From Fimbriimonadaceae bacterium (lineage in GTDB: Bacteria > Armatimonadota > Fimbriimonadia > Fimbriimonadales > Fimbriimonadaceae), in contig JAICWL010000002.1 in assembly GCA_025934835.1 (NCBI GenBank), positions 1 through 64,000 of the forward strand: 64,000 bases of DNA, in the 5' to 3' direction. Position 1 is the first letter of the stretch. Each line of letters opens with the position of its first letter. Positions 19,520-29,901 of the stretch are shown one piece after another. The notes under the pieces are model-generated. The model was not told the DNA's origin. It saw nothing but the letters and a program-made list of their open reading frames with translations, and ran no database searches. The position numbers and the translations under genes are program-made.

Positions 19520-20991
19520 AATTTGCGCCGCTGAAAGCTGAGTGTGAGCTCGGACCCGCCAGGGTCGCCGGGCAACAGGCTCAATACTCCATTATTGGCT
19601 CTGGCGATGGCATCTAAACGGCTGAGGCCATATCCGAACGGTTCGTCCGGCGCCGGCGCCTTGCCGTTCGCGATCAGAGTGGCCTTTGCGCCACGCCCCG
19701 TTGCAACGACCTCCATGCGCACGTGAGAGGCGCCGGCGTGCCTCTTGGCGTTGTTCAGACCCTCCCGCAGCATCATCTCCAGCACCTTCCACTGACCTTC
19801 CGTAAGCTGGACGTCCTCATCGAACAGGAGCGTATAGCAATCCTTCCAGCGGTCTTCCAGGATTTCGGTAAGCGCGTCCGGTCCGCTGCGACGAGCGACC
19901 TTGGCCATATCGACGAACTCCCGGGCTCGCTGCGCGGTGGTTCTAGCCACGCTCTTGATCGACTGAAGCTCCTCGTGCACGCGCTCGCCTGAGTCCGCGC
20001 CCTTTTGGAGCACGATTCTGGCCGCCTCGGCGTGCATGTCGATGGCTGCCAGAGTCTGCAGATAGGTGTCGTGCAGCTCATCGGCAAAACGCAGCCTCTC
20101 TTCGAGCGCGGCCGAGCGCACGAGCTCGTCGCTCATCCTGGACCTTCGAATGGCTGCAGCGAGCCTGGACGCGCCGACGCGAACCACGTAATCCTCTTCG
20201 TTCGAAAGCTTCGACTGTCTCCAAGCCTCGATGCTAGCCGAGTAGCCCTCTTCGGCCTCGACTTCCCACGCGGCGGTTGGAGGCACGAGCTCGGGAGGTC
20301 GGCCGAGACACACCTCGGCGTCCCCGGGCCCGGTCATCCGAAGCACGCTCGCGCGCAGAAAGTCGCGCACCTCATGCGTAAAGGACCGGCACGCATCGTC
20401 TTCTGAGCGCGCTTCGGCCATCAAGCGCCCAAGGCGCTCGGTCGCCGCCAAGGCGTCGGACTGCCTCACCACGCTTCCCGCGAGCGAAGCGACGAGCGCC
20501 GCGAAGCCGAGCAAGTACAGCGTTCCAAACGCGAAGGCGCTGGTGTCGAACCCCGGCGAAGGATGCAGAAACTGAACGGCGCATTGGGCCAGAATCGCCG
20601 CGAGCGTGACGGCGAGCGGCAGCTTCACGAAATGGCTGAATCCCGATGCCACGATCGCCAGCGCGAGCCATAGCACGAGGGGGTTGTCTTGCGGCTTCGT
20701 CAGACCGATGAGGATCGAGGCGAACATGACGTCGCCGAAAGGCGAAACGAGCTGGTAAGCCCTGGCGGAGAGCTGGCCAGTGCCCAAGGCGAGCCTCAGA
20801 ACGGCTGCGTACGCCACGAAGAGTCCCGCGGCCCCGAGCGCCATAGCGAAGCCTTGGGGACCCTGGTCGAGAATCAAACCGCGATCCAGCGCGAGCAGCA
20901 GCGCGTTCATCATGGTCAGCGCTACTCGGATGCTCGCGATCCGTTCGGCAAGCACGATCTCGTACTGGGGCTCGTGGCGCTCCATCGTCAT
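19516..20991 (-). CDS. NarX-type membrane histidine kinase
   Basis: HisKA_3-like ALEERLRFADELHDTYLQTLAAIDMHAEAA and ATPase MLREGLNNAKRHAGASHV; 4 nt overlap with the regulator. Confidence 0.88.
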   Translation of the reverse strand: MTMERHEPQYEIVLAERIASIRVALTMMNALLLALDRGLILDQGPQGFAMALGAAGLFVAYAAVLRLALGTGQLSARAYQLVSPFGDVMFASILIGLTKPQDNPLVLWLALAIVASGFSHFVKLPLAVTLAAILAQCAVQFLHPSPGFDTSAFAFGTLYLLGFAALVASLAGSVVRQSDALAATERLGRLMAEARSEDDACRSFTHEVRDFLRASVLRMTGPGDAEVCLGRPPELVPPTAAWEVEAEEGYSASIEAWRQSKLSNEEDYVVRVGASRLAAAIRRSRMSDELVRSAALEERLRFADELHDTYLQTLAAIDMHAEAARIVLQKGADSGERVHEELQSIKSVARTTAQRAREFVDMAKVARRSGPDALTEILEDRWKDCYTLLFDEDVQLTEGQWKVLEMMLREGLNNAKRHAGASHVRMEVVATGRGAKATLIANGKAPAPDEPFGYGLSRLDAIARANNGVLSLLPGDPGGSELTLSFQRRKL

Positions 20992-21072
20992 GGGTAAGAG
21001 GCTGCTACGCCAAAAGCGTGCTAAGGCGGTCCGTCCGTGAAAATTAGGCAAATCTCCCCGGCTGCGGTTGCC

Positions 21073-21705
21073 CTAGCTTTTGTGCTTCCAATCAAAGTGT
21101 AGGCCCGGCATCAGCCTTGCGCCCGTGGCCTGCCCCTTCCCCGCGCTTCCTCTAGCGCCGTAGAATCCTACGCCCTGGATCGTGGCGTCCTGTCCGACGC
21201 CCTTGGGAGTGCCGTTCGGGTGGAACTTCTGCTCGAGTTCGTCTCGCGTGGCTTTGATTTGGTCGTGCATCGGACTTCCCACACAATTCTTGGGATCGGG
21301 AACTTCGACGACGGTTTGCTTTCCTGTTGGACTCTCGACGACCAAATAGTAGTCGCCGTCTTTTCGGAGCTGGATGCTCTTGACCGTGGCGTCGACTTTC
21401 CAAACGGTCTTTTCGAATTGCCCTATGCGCTCGTGCTGGAACTTCGGATCGGACATATTGCCCTTCACACCGTCCGGCCACCCTTGGGAGACCATGGCAT
21501 CGATCGTAGTATCGTGGGGCGCCATATCGATCTGCCCAGCCCCAGCGTCTGTGCCATGCTTCACGTCAGCGCGCAGCGGCCCGTCCTGACCAGCAGGCTT
21601 GTGGTTGCCCGCTGCGGCGGTAGATGCGGGAACGCCTGTACTTTGGCCGCAGCCGACAAGTGCCAGCGCAGCGAGCGCGCAGAGCCAAAGTCGGATGTTT
21701 CGCAC
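21073..21705 (-). CDS. Hypothetical lipoprotein
   Basis: Lipobox-like LALVGCGQ; isolated, coding-like 210 aa ORF. Confidence 0.7.
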   Translation of the reverse strand: MRNIRLWLCALAALALVGCGQSTGVPASTAAAGNHKPAGQDGPLRADVKHGTDAGAGQIDMAPHDTTIDAMVSQGWPDGVKGNMSDPKFQHERIGQFEKTVWKVDATVKSIQLRKDGDYYLVVESPTGKQTVVEVPDPKNCVGSPMHDQIKATRDELEQKFHPNGTPKGVGQDATIQGVGFYGARGSAGKGQATGARLMPGLHFDWKHKS

Positions 21706-21763
21706 GAATTCATTCTATATCAACTAGGTAGGAAAACGGGCCGCAATTCGTCGCAGCCGACGT

Positions 21764-22525
21764 ATGATGTTCTTGGGTCCATATGTCATGCGGAATGCCT
21801 TCACGTTAATCGAGCTGCTGGTGGTGATCGCGATCATCGCCATTCTCGCCGGCATTCTCTTTCCAGTGTTCGCGCAGGCCAAGGCCGCAGCGAAAAGGAC
21901 TACTTGCATATCGAACACCAAGCAGATCGGCCTCGCCGCCTACATGTACGTCACCGACTTTGACGGCGCTTACCCGCAAGTCAAGCGGACGAGCGTACAA
22001 CCGGACGTGGACGATGCCGACGGAAGCATCGAGGACCCGGACTACGGCAGCGTGTTCGCGCTGATCTTTCCATACACCGGCGGGGGAAAGATCGATGACG
22101 AGGACCTCAGCAACCAACGGCTGTTCGCATGCCCTGCGGACCCGAATCCGTTCGGAACCGATTGCAAAACGATCAACCCAGACGCTCCGCCTATCACGAG
22201 CTACTTGATCAACGCCTTCTTTGTTTGGGGCCTCAATGAGTCGGGCATCGACCGTCCGGCGAGCACGATCTACTTCGCGGAACGCAGAAGCGAGGCTGCC
22301 GCTAACGCCGACGCGTACTGCGATGACATCTACCACCCGTGGTTCAATGTCGACAACCCTGAAGCGCCGGACAACGAGATGGATGCGGTGACCGGCGCGA
22401 TCGCGACTACCCGGCACCTGGGGCAGGCGAACTATGTGTTCGCGGAGGGGCATGTGAAAAGTATGCCTTGGGGTCAGACGTACAGCCCGCCTTCGGTGAA
22501 CCTGCACACGCCTCGCCAGCCCTGA
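21764..22525 (+). CDS. Prepilin-type N-terminal domain, H-X9-DG-like protein
   Basis: [36 protein letters not shown]-terminal [16 protein letters not shown]. Confidence 0.93.
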   Translation: MMFLGPYVMRNAFTLIELLVVIAIIAILAGILFPVFAQAKAAAKRTTCISNTKQIGLAAYMYVTDFDGAYPQVKRTSVQPDVDDADGSIEDPDYGSVFALIFPYTGGGKIDDEDLSNQRLFACPADPNPFGTDCKTINPDAPPITSYLINAFFVWGLNESGIDRPASTIYFAERRSEAAANADAYCDDIYHPWFNVDNPEAPDNEMDAVTGAIATTRHLGQANYVFAEGHVKSMPWGQTYSPPSVNLHTPRQP

Positions 22526-22627
22526 AAGTCGGCCAAAAGCAGGACGGGCGCGAGTGGCGGAAGTAGGGAAAGCTCTCGACTGAGCCAAGTGCCGCACTAG
22601 ACGGCAAGAAACCCCAATTCCTCGTGT

Positions 22628-22665
22628 CGCCGGGACCGATCAAATAAGTGTCCCGGCGCTCTTTT
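22628..22665 (+). terminator. Rho-independent terminator
   Basis: CGCCGGGAC...GTCCCGGCG 9 bp perfect arms then CTCTTTT. Confidence 0.75.
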
Positions 22666-22670
22666 CGCTT

Positions 22671-22946
22671 CTATTGGGATAAGCGCGTGATCACCTCGTT
22701 GGCCGTCATCCCCTCCACCCAAAACGTCTTGGCTCTGGATTTCGCGCCACGGATTAGCTCCAAGCGGCGGCGAGGAATGCCGAGCTTGGCTGCAAGCAAC
22801 TCGGTGATCGCTTCGTTAGCGTTGCCGTCTTCGGGCGCTGCGCGTACGTGAACACGCACCGTGCCCGAATCGACTTCGACCGAATCCCGGCGGCTCTTAG
22901 GAGTCGCGCGAATGCGGAGCTCGCAGCCCGCGCTAGGAGTCCGCAA
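22671..22946 (-). CDS. DUF167 / UPF0235 (YggU-like) protein
   Basis: RIRATPKSRRDSVEVDSGTVRVHVRAAPEDGNANEAITELLAAKLGIPRRRLELIRGAKSRAKTFWVEG; probable TTG start. Confidence 0.85.
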   Translation of the reverse strand: MRTPSAGCELRIRATPKSRRDSVEVDSGTVRVHVRAAPEDGNANEAITELLAAKLGIPRRRLELIRGAKSRAKTFWVEGMTANEVITRLSQ

Positions 22947-23409
22947 GGATGGGCATGCCCCGATCCGACAGCAGCGCCGCCTCGCGTAAGTGCCGCTCGA
23001 GGAACTCCCTGTACTCCTCGGCGAATCGTTTGCGGTCGGCACGCAGCCGCTCGATCTCCCAACGCAGGTCGGACGCCTGCTGCTCGAGGCCGCGCCGCTC
23101 GGCAGATGCAGCCAGGCGGGCTTCTTCAACGATTGCTTCGCAATGCTTTTGAGCCGCGGCGCGGGTTTCGTCGGCCGTCTTTTGGGCTAGCACGAGCGTA
23201 TCGCGCAGGATTCCCTCCTGGGATCGATGGGCGTCGATCTCCGAGCGAAGCTTTTCATTCGCTTCGCGAAGCTTTTCGTTTTCGGCTACGAACGTCGCGA
23301 TCGACGTTGCGGCGCCTGTGAGCAGTGCGTCAACCGCCTCCTTTTCGTATCCTCTCAAGCTGGTCCGCAGCTTTGCGTTTTCCAGGTCAATGGGCATGAT
23401 GCGATCCAT
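22933..23409 (-). CDS. DivIVA-domain coiled-coil protein
   Basis: MDRIMPIDLENAKLRTSLRGYEKEAVDALL then coiled coil. Confidence 0.82.
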   Translation of the reverse strand: MDRIMPIDLENAKLRTSLRGYEKEAVDALLTGAATSIATFVAENEKLREANEKLRSEIDAHRSQEGILRDTLVLAQKTADETRAAAQKHCEAIVEEARLAASAERRGLEQQASDLRWEIERLRADRKRFAEEYREFLERHLREAALLSDRGMPILADS

Positions 23410-23455
23410 CGCGTTCACCTCTTGGCCCAAATTGTACGACAAAACCCAAATGGTG

Positions 23456-24079
23456 TCAGCGGCCGGAATCGAGCTTTTTCTGCACTCTCGTTCGGTTGAC
23501 CTTGGCGGCATCATCTGCCGGCGCCAGCGCGATATACACGTCCCAGACTCTCAGCGAGTCGGAATATCGCTTCAGGCGGTCGTAAGTGTGCGCGAGGATC
23601 CGGTACGCATTCGGGTGCGGATGCCGCGCTCCGGCGATCGCCGGCTCGAGCAACGAGGGGATCTTGTCGTATTGCTTCCGGCGGAAGTAGTAGTCGGCGA
23701 GTGCGAGTGGTGCGTCCGGATCATTCGCGTTCTGGGCCTTGTACTGAGCGTACGTGGCTTCCGCGTCCGACCACTGTTCGACGTTCTCCTGCATCCACCC
23801 GAGGTTGGTCACGATGTCGTAGTCGTGCGGATACATCTGCACCTGCACCTTCAAAAGCTGAATGCAGGCCGGAAAGTCCCCTTCATCGAACCAGGCGTTG
23901 AGCTGCTGGGTAATACGATCGTTCGAGGCGTCCAGAATCGCGGTGATCCGGGGATCGTCCGGCGCTTGAGCCGACAGCCTCGTCGTTGTTGCCTGCTTGG
24001 CCTCGGGCGGCGCGGACTTTGGCGAGGCGCACGCCGAGCATAGGCACACGATGGGAACGACGAGCAATCTTGCTTTCAT
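23456..24079 (-). CDS. TPR-like lipoprotein
   Basis: Lipobox-like [11 protein letters not shown]-like repeats ([43 protein letters not shown]); ATGA overlap with gatB. Confidence 0.78.
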   Translation of the reverse strand: MKARLLVVPIVCLCSACASPKSAPPEAKQATTTRLSAQAPDDPRITAILDASNDRITQQLNAWFDEGDFPACIQLLKVQVQMYPHDYDIVTNLGWMQENVEQWSDAEATYAQYKAQNANDPDAPLALADYYFRRKQYDKIPSLLEPAIAGARHPHPNAYRILAHTYDRLKRYSDSLRVWDVYIALAPADDAAKVNRTRVQKKLDSGR

Positions 24080-25524
24080 GGTTTATCCAATGTCTCGCTG
24101 ACGAGCTCCTGAACTTTGCCGGGGTTTGCGCGTCCGTTGCTCTTCTTCATTACTTGACCAACTAGGAAGCCTTTCACGTTCGATTGGCCGGATTTGTACT
24201 TGGCTACAACATCGGGATGCTCCGCCAACACCTGTAGGATAGCCTCACGAATTGCTTCGGGATCACTGATTTGCGTTACGCCCATCGAGCGGACGATTTC
24301 CGAAGGCCTGCCGCCGGAGCGAAAGCAGTCGGCCAGCACCGCCTTGGAAGTCTTGCCGCTGATAGCTCCATCCTTGACCAGCCGTGTGAGCTCTACAAGC
24401 GCGTCGGGGCGCACTTTGCTTTCGCCGATTAGGAGCCCCGCGTCGTTGAGCAGCTTGGCGAAATCCGAGATCATCAGGTTGCAGATCGGCCCAGGCTCGC
24501 CTCCTTTTGCGACGGCTTCCTCGAAGTACGACGACCAGGCGGGATCCGCGGCGAGCTGCTCCGCATGCTTCATGCTTAGCCCATACTCCTCGACGTACCG
24601 GCGCTCTTTCTGCGCCGGGAGTTCGGGCAGGGTGGTGCGCAACGCTTCGATCTCGGCGGGATCGAAGCGCATCGGCGCCAGATCGGGGTCCGGGAAGTAC
24701 CGGTAGTCGTCCTCCTCCTCTTTGGCGCGCATGACAAAGCTCGATTCCTTCTGCTCGTTCCACCCTCTGGTTTCCTGGTGGACCTTGCCGCTGTGTTCGA
24801 GAATGGCGATCTGCCGGCGGATTTCGAATGCCACGCCCAGCTGCACGCTGCGAAAGCTGTTGAGGTTCTTGAGCTCGGTCTTCGTGCCATATTGCGCGCT
24901 GCCTTCCGGCCTCACCGAAATATTTGGCTCGCACCGCAAGGAGCCCTCCTCCATCTTGCCGTCGCAAACGCCAAGGTGAAGCAAGATTTGGCGAAGCTGG
25001 GTGAGATATTCCTTGGCCTCTTCGGGCGATTGGATGTCCGGCGGGAACTCGGTGACGATCTCCATCAGTGGCGTTCCTGCGCGGTTGTAGTCGATGCCGC
25101 TGCCGCCATCGGGCAAGTGAATGAGCTTCCCTGTGTCTTCCTCCAAATGAACGCGTCGGATGCGCACGCGCTTTGGGGAGCCGGTCGATGCTCCGATTTC
25201 GAGCCACCCGGCATAGCCGATCGGGTTTGTTTCGCCGTACTGGCTCACCTGATACCCTTTCGGCAAGTCGGGATAAAAATAGTTCTTACGGTGGAAAACG
25301 CTCTGGCAGGCGATCGTGCAATTCAGCGCCAGCGCGGTCCGCATAACCATCTCGATCGCCGCCCGATTCGGTACTGGAAGCGTGCCGGGAAGCCCGAGGC
25401 AGATCGGACACACCCGGGTGTTCGGCTCGCCCCCGAAGGCCACCGGACATCGGCAGAACATCTTGGAGCGAGTCGCCAGCTCCGCATGGACCTCCATGCC
25501 GATACTCGCCGAGAAATTGGGCAT
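24076..25524 (-). CDS. gatB: Aspartyl/glutamyl-tRNA amidotransferase subunit B
   Basis: [55 protein letters not shown]; YqeY-like tail. Confidence 0.97.
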   Translation of the reverse strand: MPNFSASIGMEVHAELATRSKMFCRCPVAFGGEPNTRVCPICLGLPGTLPVPNRAAIEMVMRTALALNCTIACQSVFHRKNYFYPDLPKGYQVSQYGETNPIGYAGWLEIGASTGSPKRVRIRRVHLEEDTGKLIHLPDGGSGIDYNRAGTPLMEIVTEFPPDIQSPEEAKEYLTQLRQILLHLGVCDGKMEEGSLRCEPNISVRPEGSAQYGTKTELKNLNSFRSVQLGVAFEIRRQIAILEHSGKVHQETRGWNEQKESSFVMRAKEEEDDYRYFPDPDLAPMRFDPAEIEALRTTLPELPAQKERRYVEEYGLSMKHAEQLAADPAWSSYFEEAVAKGGEPGPICNLMISDFAKLLNDAGLLIGESKVRPDALVELTRLVKDGAISGKTSKAVLADCFRSGGRPSEIVRSMGVTQISDPEAIREAILQVLAEHPDVVAKYKSGQSNVKGFLVGQVMKKSNGRANPGKVQELVSETLDKP

Positions 25525-25584
25525 CGGATCGCAAGCAGTGTACCGGCGCGAAACCTGAGCTGGCGAGCGGCGTAATGCCTCGAT

Positions 25585-26046
25585 ATGCGTGTCCTTATCG
25601 GTTCGTCGGTGCTCCTCGCGTTATTTTGTGCATCTGGGTGCTCCGGAGGAGCGGGCCAGGTGATTGGCGAATGGACCGGAAAGCCCAAGCTCACCGCTGC
25701 GCAGAAGAGTAACCCTGTGATGGCGCAATACGCATCCATGATTGGCTCGACAGACCTTGTGGTTGAGAAGAATCACAGCTTCACGATGACCGACCATATC
25801 ATGGGCAACTCGCTGGTTGTGAAAGGCACCTGGAAGTTCGGCGGCACCACGCTGGTTCTAATCCCTGGGAAGATCGGTGACCGTTACGTCGACGAGCTCA
25901 GGAGTAGTTTTAAGGACAACAAGACGATCCCGGCATCCATGATCGGTCAGCAGATACAGTGCGTGCTGTCATCGGACGGCACATTGATCGCGCACTCGGC
26001 GTCGCCATCAACGGATTTCGCCCCCGTAGAGTTCACTCGGAAGTAG
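25585..26046 (+). CDS. Hypothetical lipoprotein
   Basis: Lipobox-like [11 protein letters not shown]; 153 aa. Confidence 0.7.
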   Translation: MRVLIGSSVLLALFCASGCSGGAGQVIGEWTGKPKLTAAQKSNPVMAQYASMIGSTDLVVEKNHSFTMTDHIMGNSLVVKGTWKFGGTTLVLIPGKIGDRYVDELRSSFKDNKTIPASMIGQQIQCVLSSDGTLIAHSASPSTDFAPVEFTRK

Positions 26047-26209
26047 GCTGACGTCTTTACGGCTTACTTACTACGCTCGGCGGCTCGTAGCCCGATGATT
26101 GGGGTTGTGAGCATTCGGCCCGCCCGGCGGGTCCGACCCCTCCCACAGGGGACTGTTTGCGATCCCTCGGCCGGCAGAGGCGCCCCTGCCCTGTCGGCCC
26201 CAACTACGG

Positions 26210-27331
26210 CTAGGCCAAGTTCTCCGGATTCAGCCCCAGCAGCTCCGGCAGCACGAACATGCCGTCCTTGCGAACGAGCCTGTCGTCGAAGTAAACCTCG
26301 CCCCCTCCGTACTCCGGTCGCTGAATCAGCACGGTGTCCCAGTGGATCGACGACACGTTCCTGTTGCCACCGGGAGGATCGTAGGAGTTGCCAGGTGTGA
26401 AGTGCAGGCTTCCGGCTATCTTCTCGTCGAAAAGCGTGTCCTTCATGGGATGCAGCAGGAACGGGTTGTAAGCCAAACTCCACTCTCCGAAGTACCGCGC
26501 TCCTTCGTCGGTGTCCAGGATCTCGTTGAGTTTGTCCGTCTGGCTCCCCGCCGATGCCGCTTCAATTCGACCATTGCGGATCTCATAGCGGATGTCCGAG
26601 AACTCGGTCCCCTGGTAGAGGCTGGTCGTATTGAACTGGACGACGCCGTTGACCGAATCGCGGACCGGCGCGGTGAAGCACTCCCCATCCGGAATGTTCC
26701 GCTCGCCAGAGCAGGCCACGGCGCCAATCCCTTTAATGCTAAAGCTGAAGTCGGTACCGGGGCCCGTAACTCGCACGCGGTCGGTGGCGAACATCAGCTC
26801 TTCGAGCGGCTTTGAAGCAGCGGCCATTCGGGCGTAATCGAGCGTGCATACGTCGAAAAAGAACTTCTCGAACGCCGACGTGCTCATGTTCGCCTGCTGG
26901 GCCATGCTCGCTGTGGGCCACCTTAGCGCCACCCATTTGGTGTGCGGCACACGAACGCCGAATACAACGGGAGTCGTGTAGAGCTTCGCCCACAGATTCC
27001 GAGTCTGCTCGGGCACGTCTGACAACTCGGCGTAATTGTTTCCCCCGCGCAGAGCGATGTACGCGGTGACCTGCTGCATCTCGTACTTCTCGATGCTAGC
27101 GATCGTCTCGATGTTTTTGGCATCGAGTCCCAGTTGAAGCTGTCGCCGGACAATGTCGCTCTCCAGCCTCACGACCACGCGTGCCTGAGAAGCATGCGCG
27201 GCGCGAACGACGTCGGCGACTGCCTCATCGGGCACGTCGAACGCGTGGATTAAGACGGTGTCCTCGGGCCCCAGATGGCAAGAGTGGGCGCACAATAATT
27301 CCGCAAGTCGGGTCACTCTCGGGTCGACCAT
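26210..27331 (-). CDS. Aminopeptidase (M29 thermophilic metalloprotease family)
   Basis: DPRVTRLAELLCAHSCHLGPEDTVLIHAF and C-terminal GEWSLAYNPF...GNSYDPPGGNRNVSSIHWDTVLIQ typical of M29. Confidence 0.9.
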   Translation of the reverse strand: MVDPRVTRLAELLCAHSCHLGPEDTVLIHAFDVPDEAVADVVRAAHASQARVVVRLESDIVRRQLQLGLDAKNIETIASIEKYEMQQVTAYIALRGGNNYAELSDVPEQTRNLWAKLYTTPVVFGVRVPHTKWVALRWPTASMAQQANMSTSAFEKFFFDVCTLDYARMAAASKPLEELMFATDRVRVTGPGTDFSFSIKGIGAVACSGERNIPDGECFTAPVRDSVNGVVQFNTTSLYQGTEFSDIRYEIRNGRIEAASAGSQTDKLNEILDTDEGARYFGEWSLAYNPFLLHPMKDTLFDEKIAGSLHFTPGNSYDPPGGNRNVSSIHWDTVLIQRPEYGGGEVYFDDRLVRKDGMFVLPELLGLNPENLA

Positions 27332-27351
27332 TCGAACAGCGTACACGAAAA

Positions 27352-27383
27352 GAGCCCCCTGTGCTCTTGATCGCAGGGGGCTC
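27352..27383 (-). terminator. Rho-independent terminator for the ATTAG-repeat lipoprotein
   Basis: GAGCCCCCTG...CAGGGGGCTC perfect arms followed by TTTT on the minus strand. Confidence 0.8.
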
Positions 27384-27400
27384 GACAAGGTCGGGCCGGT

Positions 27401-27622
27401 TTACTTGCCGGTCGTTGATCCAGCCGTGGTCGCGCCAGCGGTTGTGGCGCCAGCGGTCGTGGCGCCCGCGGTTGTGGCGCCAGCGGTGGTAGCACCCGCG
27501 GTGGTTGCGCCGGCCGTGGTGGCGGTCGTCGCGGTGTCGGTCTGATCCTCAGGCTTGCTGCATCCTGCAATAAGGGCGGATGCAACGGTTGCTACGACGA
27601 AAAGAGAAATGATCTTCTTCAT
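27401..27622 (-). CDS. Small lipoprotein with tandem ATTAG pentapeptide repeats
   Basis: MKKIISLFVVATVASALIAGC lipobox then (ATTAG)n to the C-terminus; own terminator downstream. Confidence 0.8.
   Translation of the reverse strand: MKKIISLFVVATVASALIAGCSKPEDQTDTATTATTAGATTAGATTAGATTAGATTAGATTAGATTAGSTTGK
27411..27530. repeat. Imperfect 15-bp tandem repeat (GCGCCAGCGGTTGTG-like units)
   Basis: Consecutive 15-mers gttgtggcgccagcg / gtcgtggcgcccgcg / ... encoding ATTAG on the minus strand. Confidence 0.85.
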
Positions 27623-27732
27623 TCAGTTGTACTCCTAGTGAGCTCGGGCTTGGCCCAGAGGCTGTCCTATCTTGAACAGCTCGTGGCCAATATACCATCC
27701 ACCCGAATTGGCAGGGTATTGAGGCTTTGGGC

Positions 27733-28224
27733 CTAGTAAAGAAACTGGCCCAGAAACGTATCGGGCACGCGAACCTCCGAGAGCCGCCACTTCTTGGTGG
27801 GGATTACGAGCCACTCCCGGGCGTCCTCGCGGTGAAACACGAGCGTCGCCTCATCGATGTGCACCTGCTTCTTCACCCCGAGGTAATCGAGGTCGAGATC
27901 GACGGGAGAAACGATCCGGGCCTCGTCGCCGGTCACGATCGCCTGCTTGTTGGCCAGGTGCACATCCGGCTTGCTGTTGCGAATGAACTGGCGTACCTGG
28001 TTGGTGGCGCCGGCCTGGATATCGTTCACCCGGAGATTAGCGCTGAGAAGGTCCATCACGCCGCCGGGCCGCCCCTCTCGACTGGCTTCGATCGACTCTT
28101 GGAGCGCGGTCTGAATTTGCTCCTGGTCGCTGGGCTGATTGATGCGAGTGACGATAAGGCGAATCGCGATCAACGCAACAAGCACGACCCCGATGATGAC
28201 GAGCGGCTTGGTGTGAGATCTCAT
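27733..28224 (-). CDS. Hypothetical membrane-anchored protein
   Basis: Single N-terminal TM (PLVIIGVVLVALIAIRLIV), coding-like 163 aa ORF between lipoprotein and ribF. Confidence 0.7.
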   Translation of the reverse strand: MRSHTKPLVIIGVVLVALIAIRLIVTRINQPSDQEQIQTALQESIEASREGRPGGVMDLLSANLRVNDIQAGATNQVRQFIRNSKPDVHLANKQAIVTGDEARIVSPVDLDLDYLGVKKQVHIDEATLVFHREDAREWLVIPTKKWRLSEVRVPDTFLGQFLY

Positions 28225-28229
28225 GACAG

Positions 28230-29147
28230 TTAGAGCGAAGGGACCGCCTGCTTGGTTTGCTCGACGTCCTGCTGAATTTGCGATCTCAACGCGTCCAGGC
28301 TCGGGAAGTCCTGCTCGGACCGCAGCCTTGCCAGCAGCTCGAGGCGAACGGACTGACCGTAGAGCGAGTCACCGGGATAATCGATGAGAAAGGCCTCGAT
28401 CGTGCGTGGGCCGCCCCCGACAGCCGGCCGTACGCCGATGCCCACCGCCGCGCGGTAAACACCCGAGGAGCAAGCCAGCCTTCCCGCGTACACACCGTCA
28501 CCAGGCATTACTTGGTCGAAGGCACGGGCAAGATTCGCCGTTGGAAAGCCGATCGTCCGTCCGAGGCGCTTGCCCGGAGACACGACTCCCGTGATGGCAA
28601 ACGGCTTCCCCAGCAGCCTCGCGGCCTCTTCGACCCTCCCCTGTTGGATATCTGCTCGAATCTCGCTCGAGCTGACACGTCTACCTTCGAGCTCGAATGG
28701 TGGCAGCACGATTGTTGGCATGTGGCTCGAGAGCCACTCGGTGCTTCCCTCGCGATCGTGGCCCATAGCGAAGTCATGGCCCACGACGAGCAGCTCGGCC
28801 TTTGCAAGCCCGCGGAGGATCGTTCGCAGGAAGCCGGCGGCCGTCATTTGCCGGAGCTGCTCATCGAAGGGCAGCACGATCGCCACGGAGACACCCAGCT
28901 CCTCGAACAGATGCAGATTGTCCCAAACTGCCGAAATCGGCTTGGGCGCTCGCTCGGGCGCGATCAACGTGGCGGGATGCCGATCAAAGGTCAGCAGAAC
29001 GCTTGGAAGCTCGCGCGAGCGGGCCCCTTGCACCGCCGTCGAAATGACTGCCCGATGTCCGAGGTGGACGCCGTCGAACGTGCCGATGCATGCTACGGAA
29101 GCCGACCACTCCGCGATCATCACATTCGGCCCGAACTGGACTTGCAT
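28230..29147 (-). CDS. ribF: Bifunctional riboflavin kinase / FAD synthetase
   Basis: IGTFDGVHLGHRAVI, GHDFAMGHDREG, GKRLGRTIGFPTANLA, DGVYAG. Confidence 0.95.
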   Translation of the reverse strand: MQVQFGPNVMIAEWSASVACIGTFDGVHLGHRAVISTAVQGARSRELPSVLLTFDRHPATLIAPERAPKPISAVWDNLHLFEELGVSVAIVLPFDEQLRQMTAAGFLRTILRGLAKAELLVVGHDFAMGHDREGSTEWLSSHMPTIVLPPFELEGRRVSSSEIRADIQQGRVEEAARLLGKPFAITGVVSPGKRLGRTIGFPTANLARAFDQVMPGDGVYAGRLACSSGVYRAAVGIGVRPAVGGGPRTIEAFLIDYPGDSLYGQSVRLELLARLRSEQDFPSLDALRSQIQQDVEQTKQAVPSL

Positions 29148-29175
29148 CGCGATAGAATTCTACCGGCGGCTCGGA

Positions 29176-29613
29176 CTAAGGGCCGATTCGCGCCAATGCG
29201 ACGAGGGACAGCACCAAGAATTGCGCCAATGTCGTCACCGAAAGAAGCGAGGCGTTCACCCACAAGTTCGCGCTGCGAAGGATCTCCGGCGTGGCGACCA
29301 GGCCGTTTCCGGTGGTCGTCCACAGCATGACGGTGGCGACGGTCACTGCCGCGAACGCGAGGGGCATCGTCACGTTGAGCGGGAACCGGATGCTGCCTAC
29401 GCCGACGAAGTTCGGCAGGAGCGCAGCAAGACCGATGAGCAGCAAGGCGGCTGAAAGTGGGATCGCCGCTATCACGAAATAAACTGCCGGCGAGCCTGCC
29501 CCCTGCCTCCAAACGTGAAAGCAGCCGACGAAACTCGCAATAGCGAACTGGATGGCCGCGCACTGCCCTGCGACGGCGTACCGGCGTCGTAAGCCGGGGG
29601 ACATAGGGCTCAA
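29176..29613 (-). CDS. Hypothetical multi-TM protein
   Basis: 145 aa hydrophobic ORF with about four predicted TM segments, between csrA and ribF. Confidence 0.65.
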   Translation of the reverse strand: MSPMSPGLRRRYAVAGQCAAIQFAIASFVGCFHVWRQGAGSPAVYFVIAAIPLSAALLLIGLAALLPNFVGVGSIRFPLNVTMPLAFAAVTVATVMLWTTTGNGLVATPEILRSANLWVNASLLSVTTLAQFLVLSLVALARIGP

Positions 29614-29615
29614 AG

Positions 29616-29822
29616 CTACCCTGGAATATCTTCCGGCCGCACTTCGGAGGAGCCTTTGTTCTCCTCCTGGATCTGCTCGTATATCTCTTTCCGGTGCACG
29701 GACACGTCCTTGGGAGCGCGGATTCCTATCCGCACCTGTTCGCCGCGCACCTCGAGGATTACGATCTCGATCTCATCGCCGATGATGATGCTCTGATGTA
29801 ACTTCCTCGTCAGCACCAACAT
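29616..29822 (-). CDS. csrA: Carbon storage regulator
   Basis: [55 protein letters not shown]. Confidence 0.98.
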   Translation of the reverse strand: MLVLTRKLHQSIIIGDEIEIVILEVRGEQVRIGIRAPKDVSVHRKEIYEQIQEENKGSSEVRPEDIPG

Positions 29823-29901
29823 TTCTTGTTAAGCCCTCCATGGCGAATGGCGGGACGCAAGCACCTGCCACTTAGCATTGACGAGACTTGAATTGCTCAG
29901 A

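Noticed and set aside
21700-21763. Possible second sigma54 site before the 21764 prepilin (TCGCACGAATTCATTC)
   Set aside because: GC element is absent and the sequence lies at the divergent lipoprotein start
27411-27530. Possible CRISPR-like array at the 15-bp repeats
   Set aside because: Units are contiguous with no spacers and are in-frame codon repeats
27258-27545. Plus-strand ORF with VVAPA repeats
   Set aside because: Same tandem DNA repeat read antisense; the minus frame has signal peptide, lipobox and terminator and is preferred
28257-29330. 357-aa plus-strand ORF opposite ribF
   Set aside because: Antisense shadow of ribF
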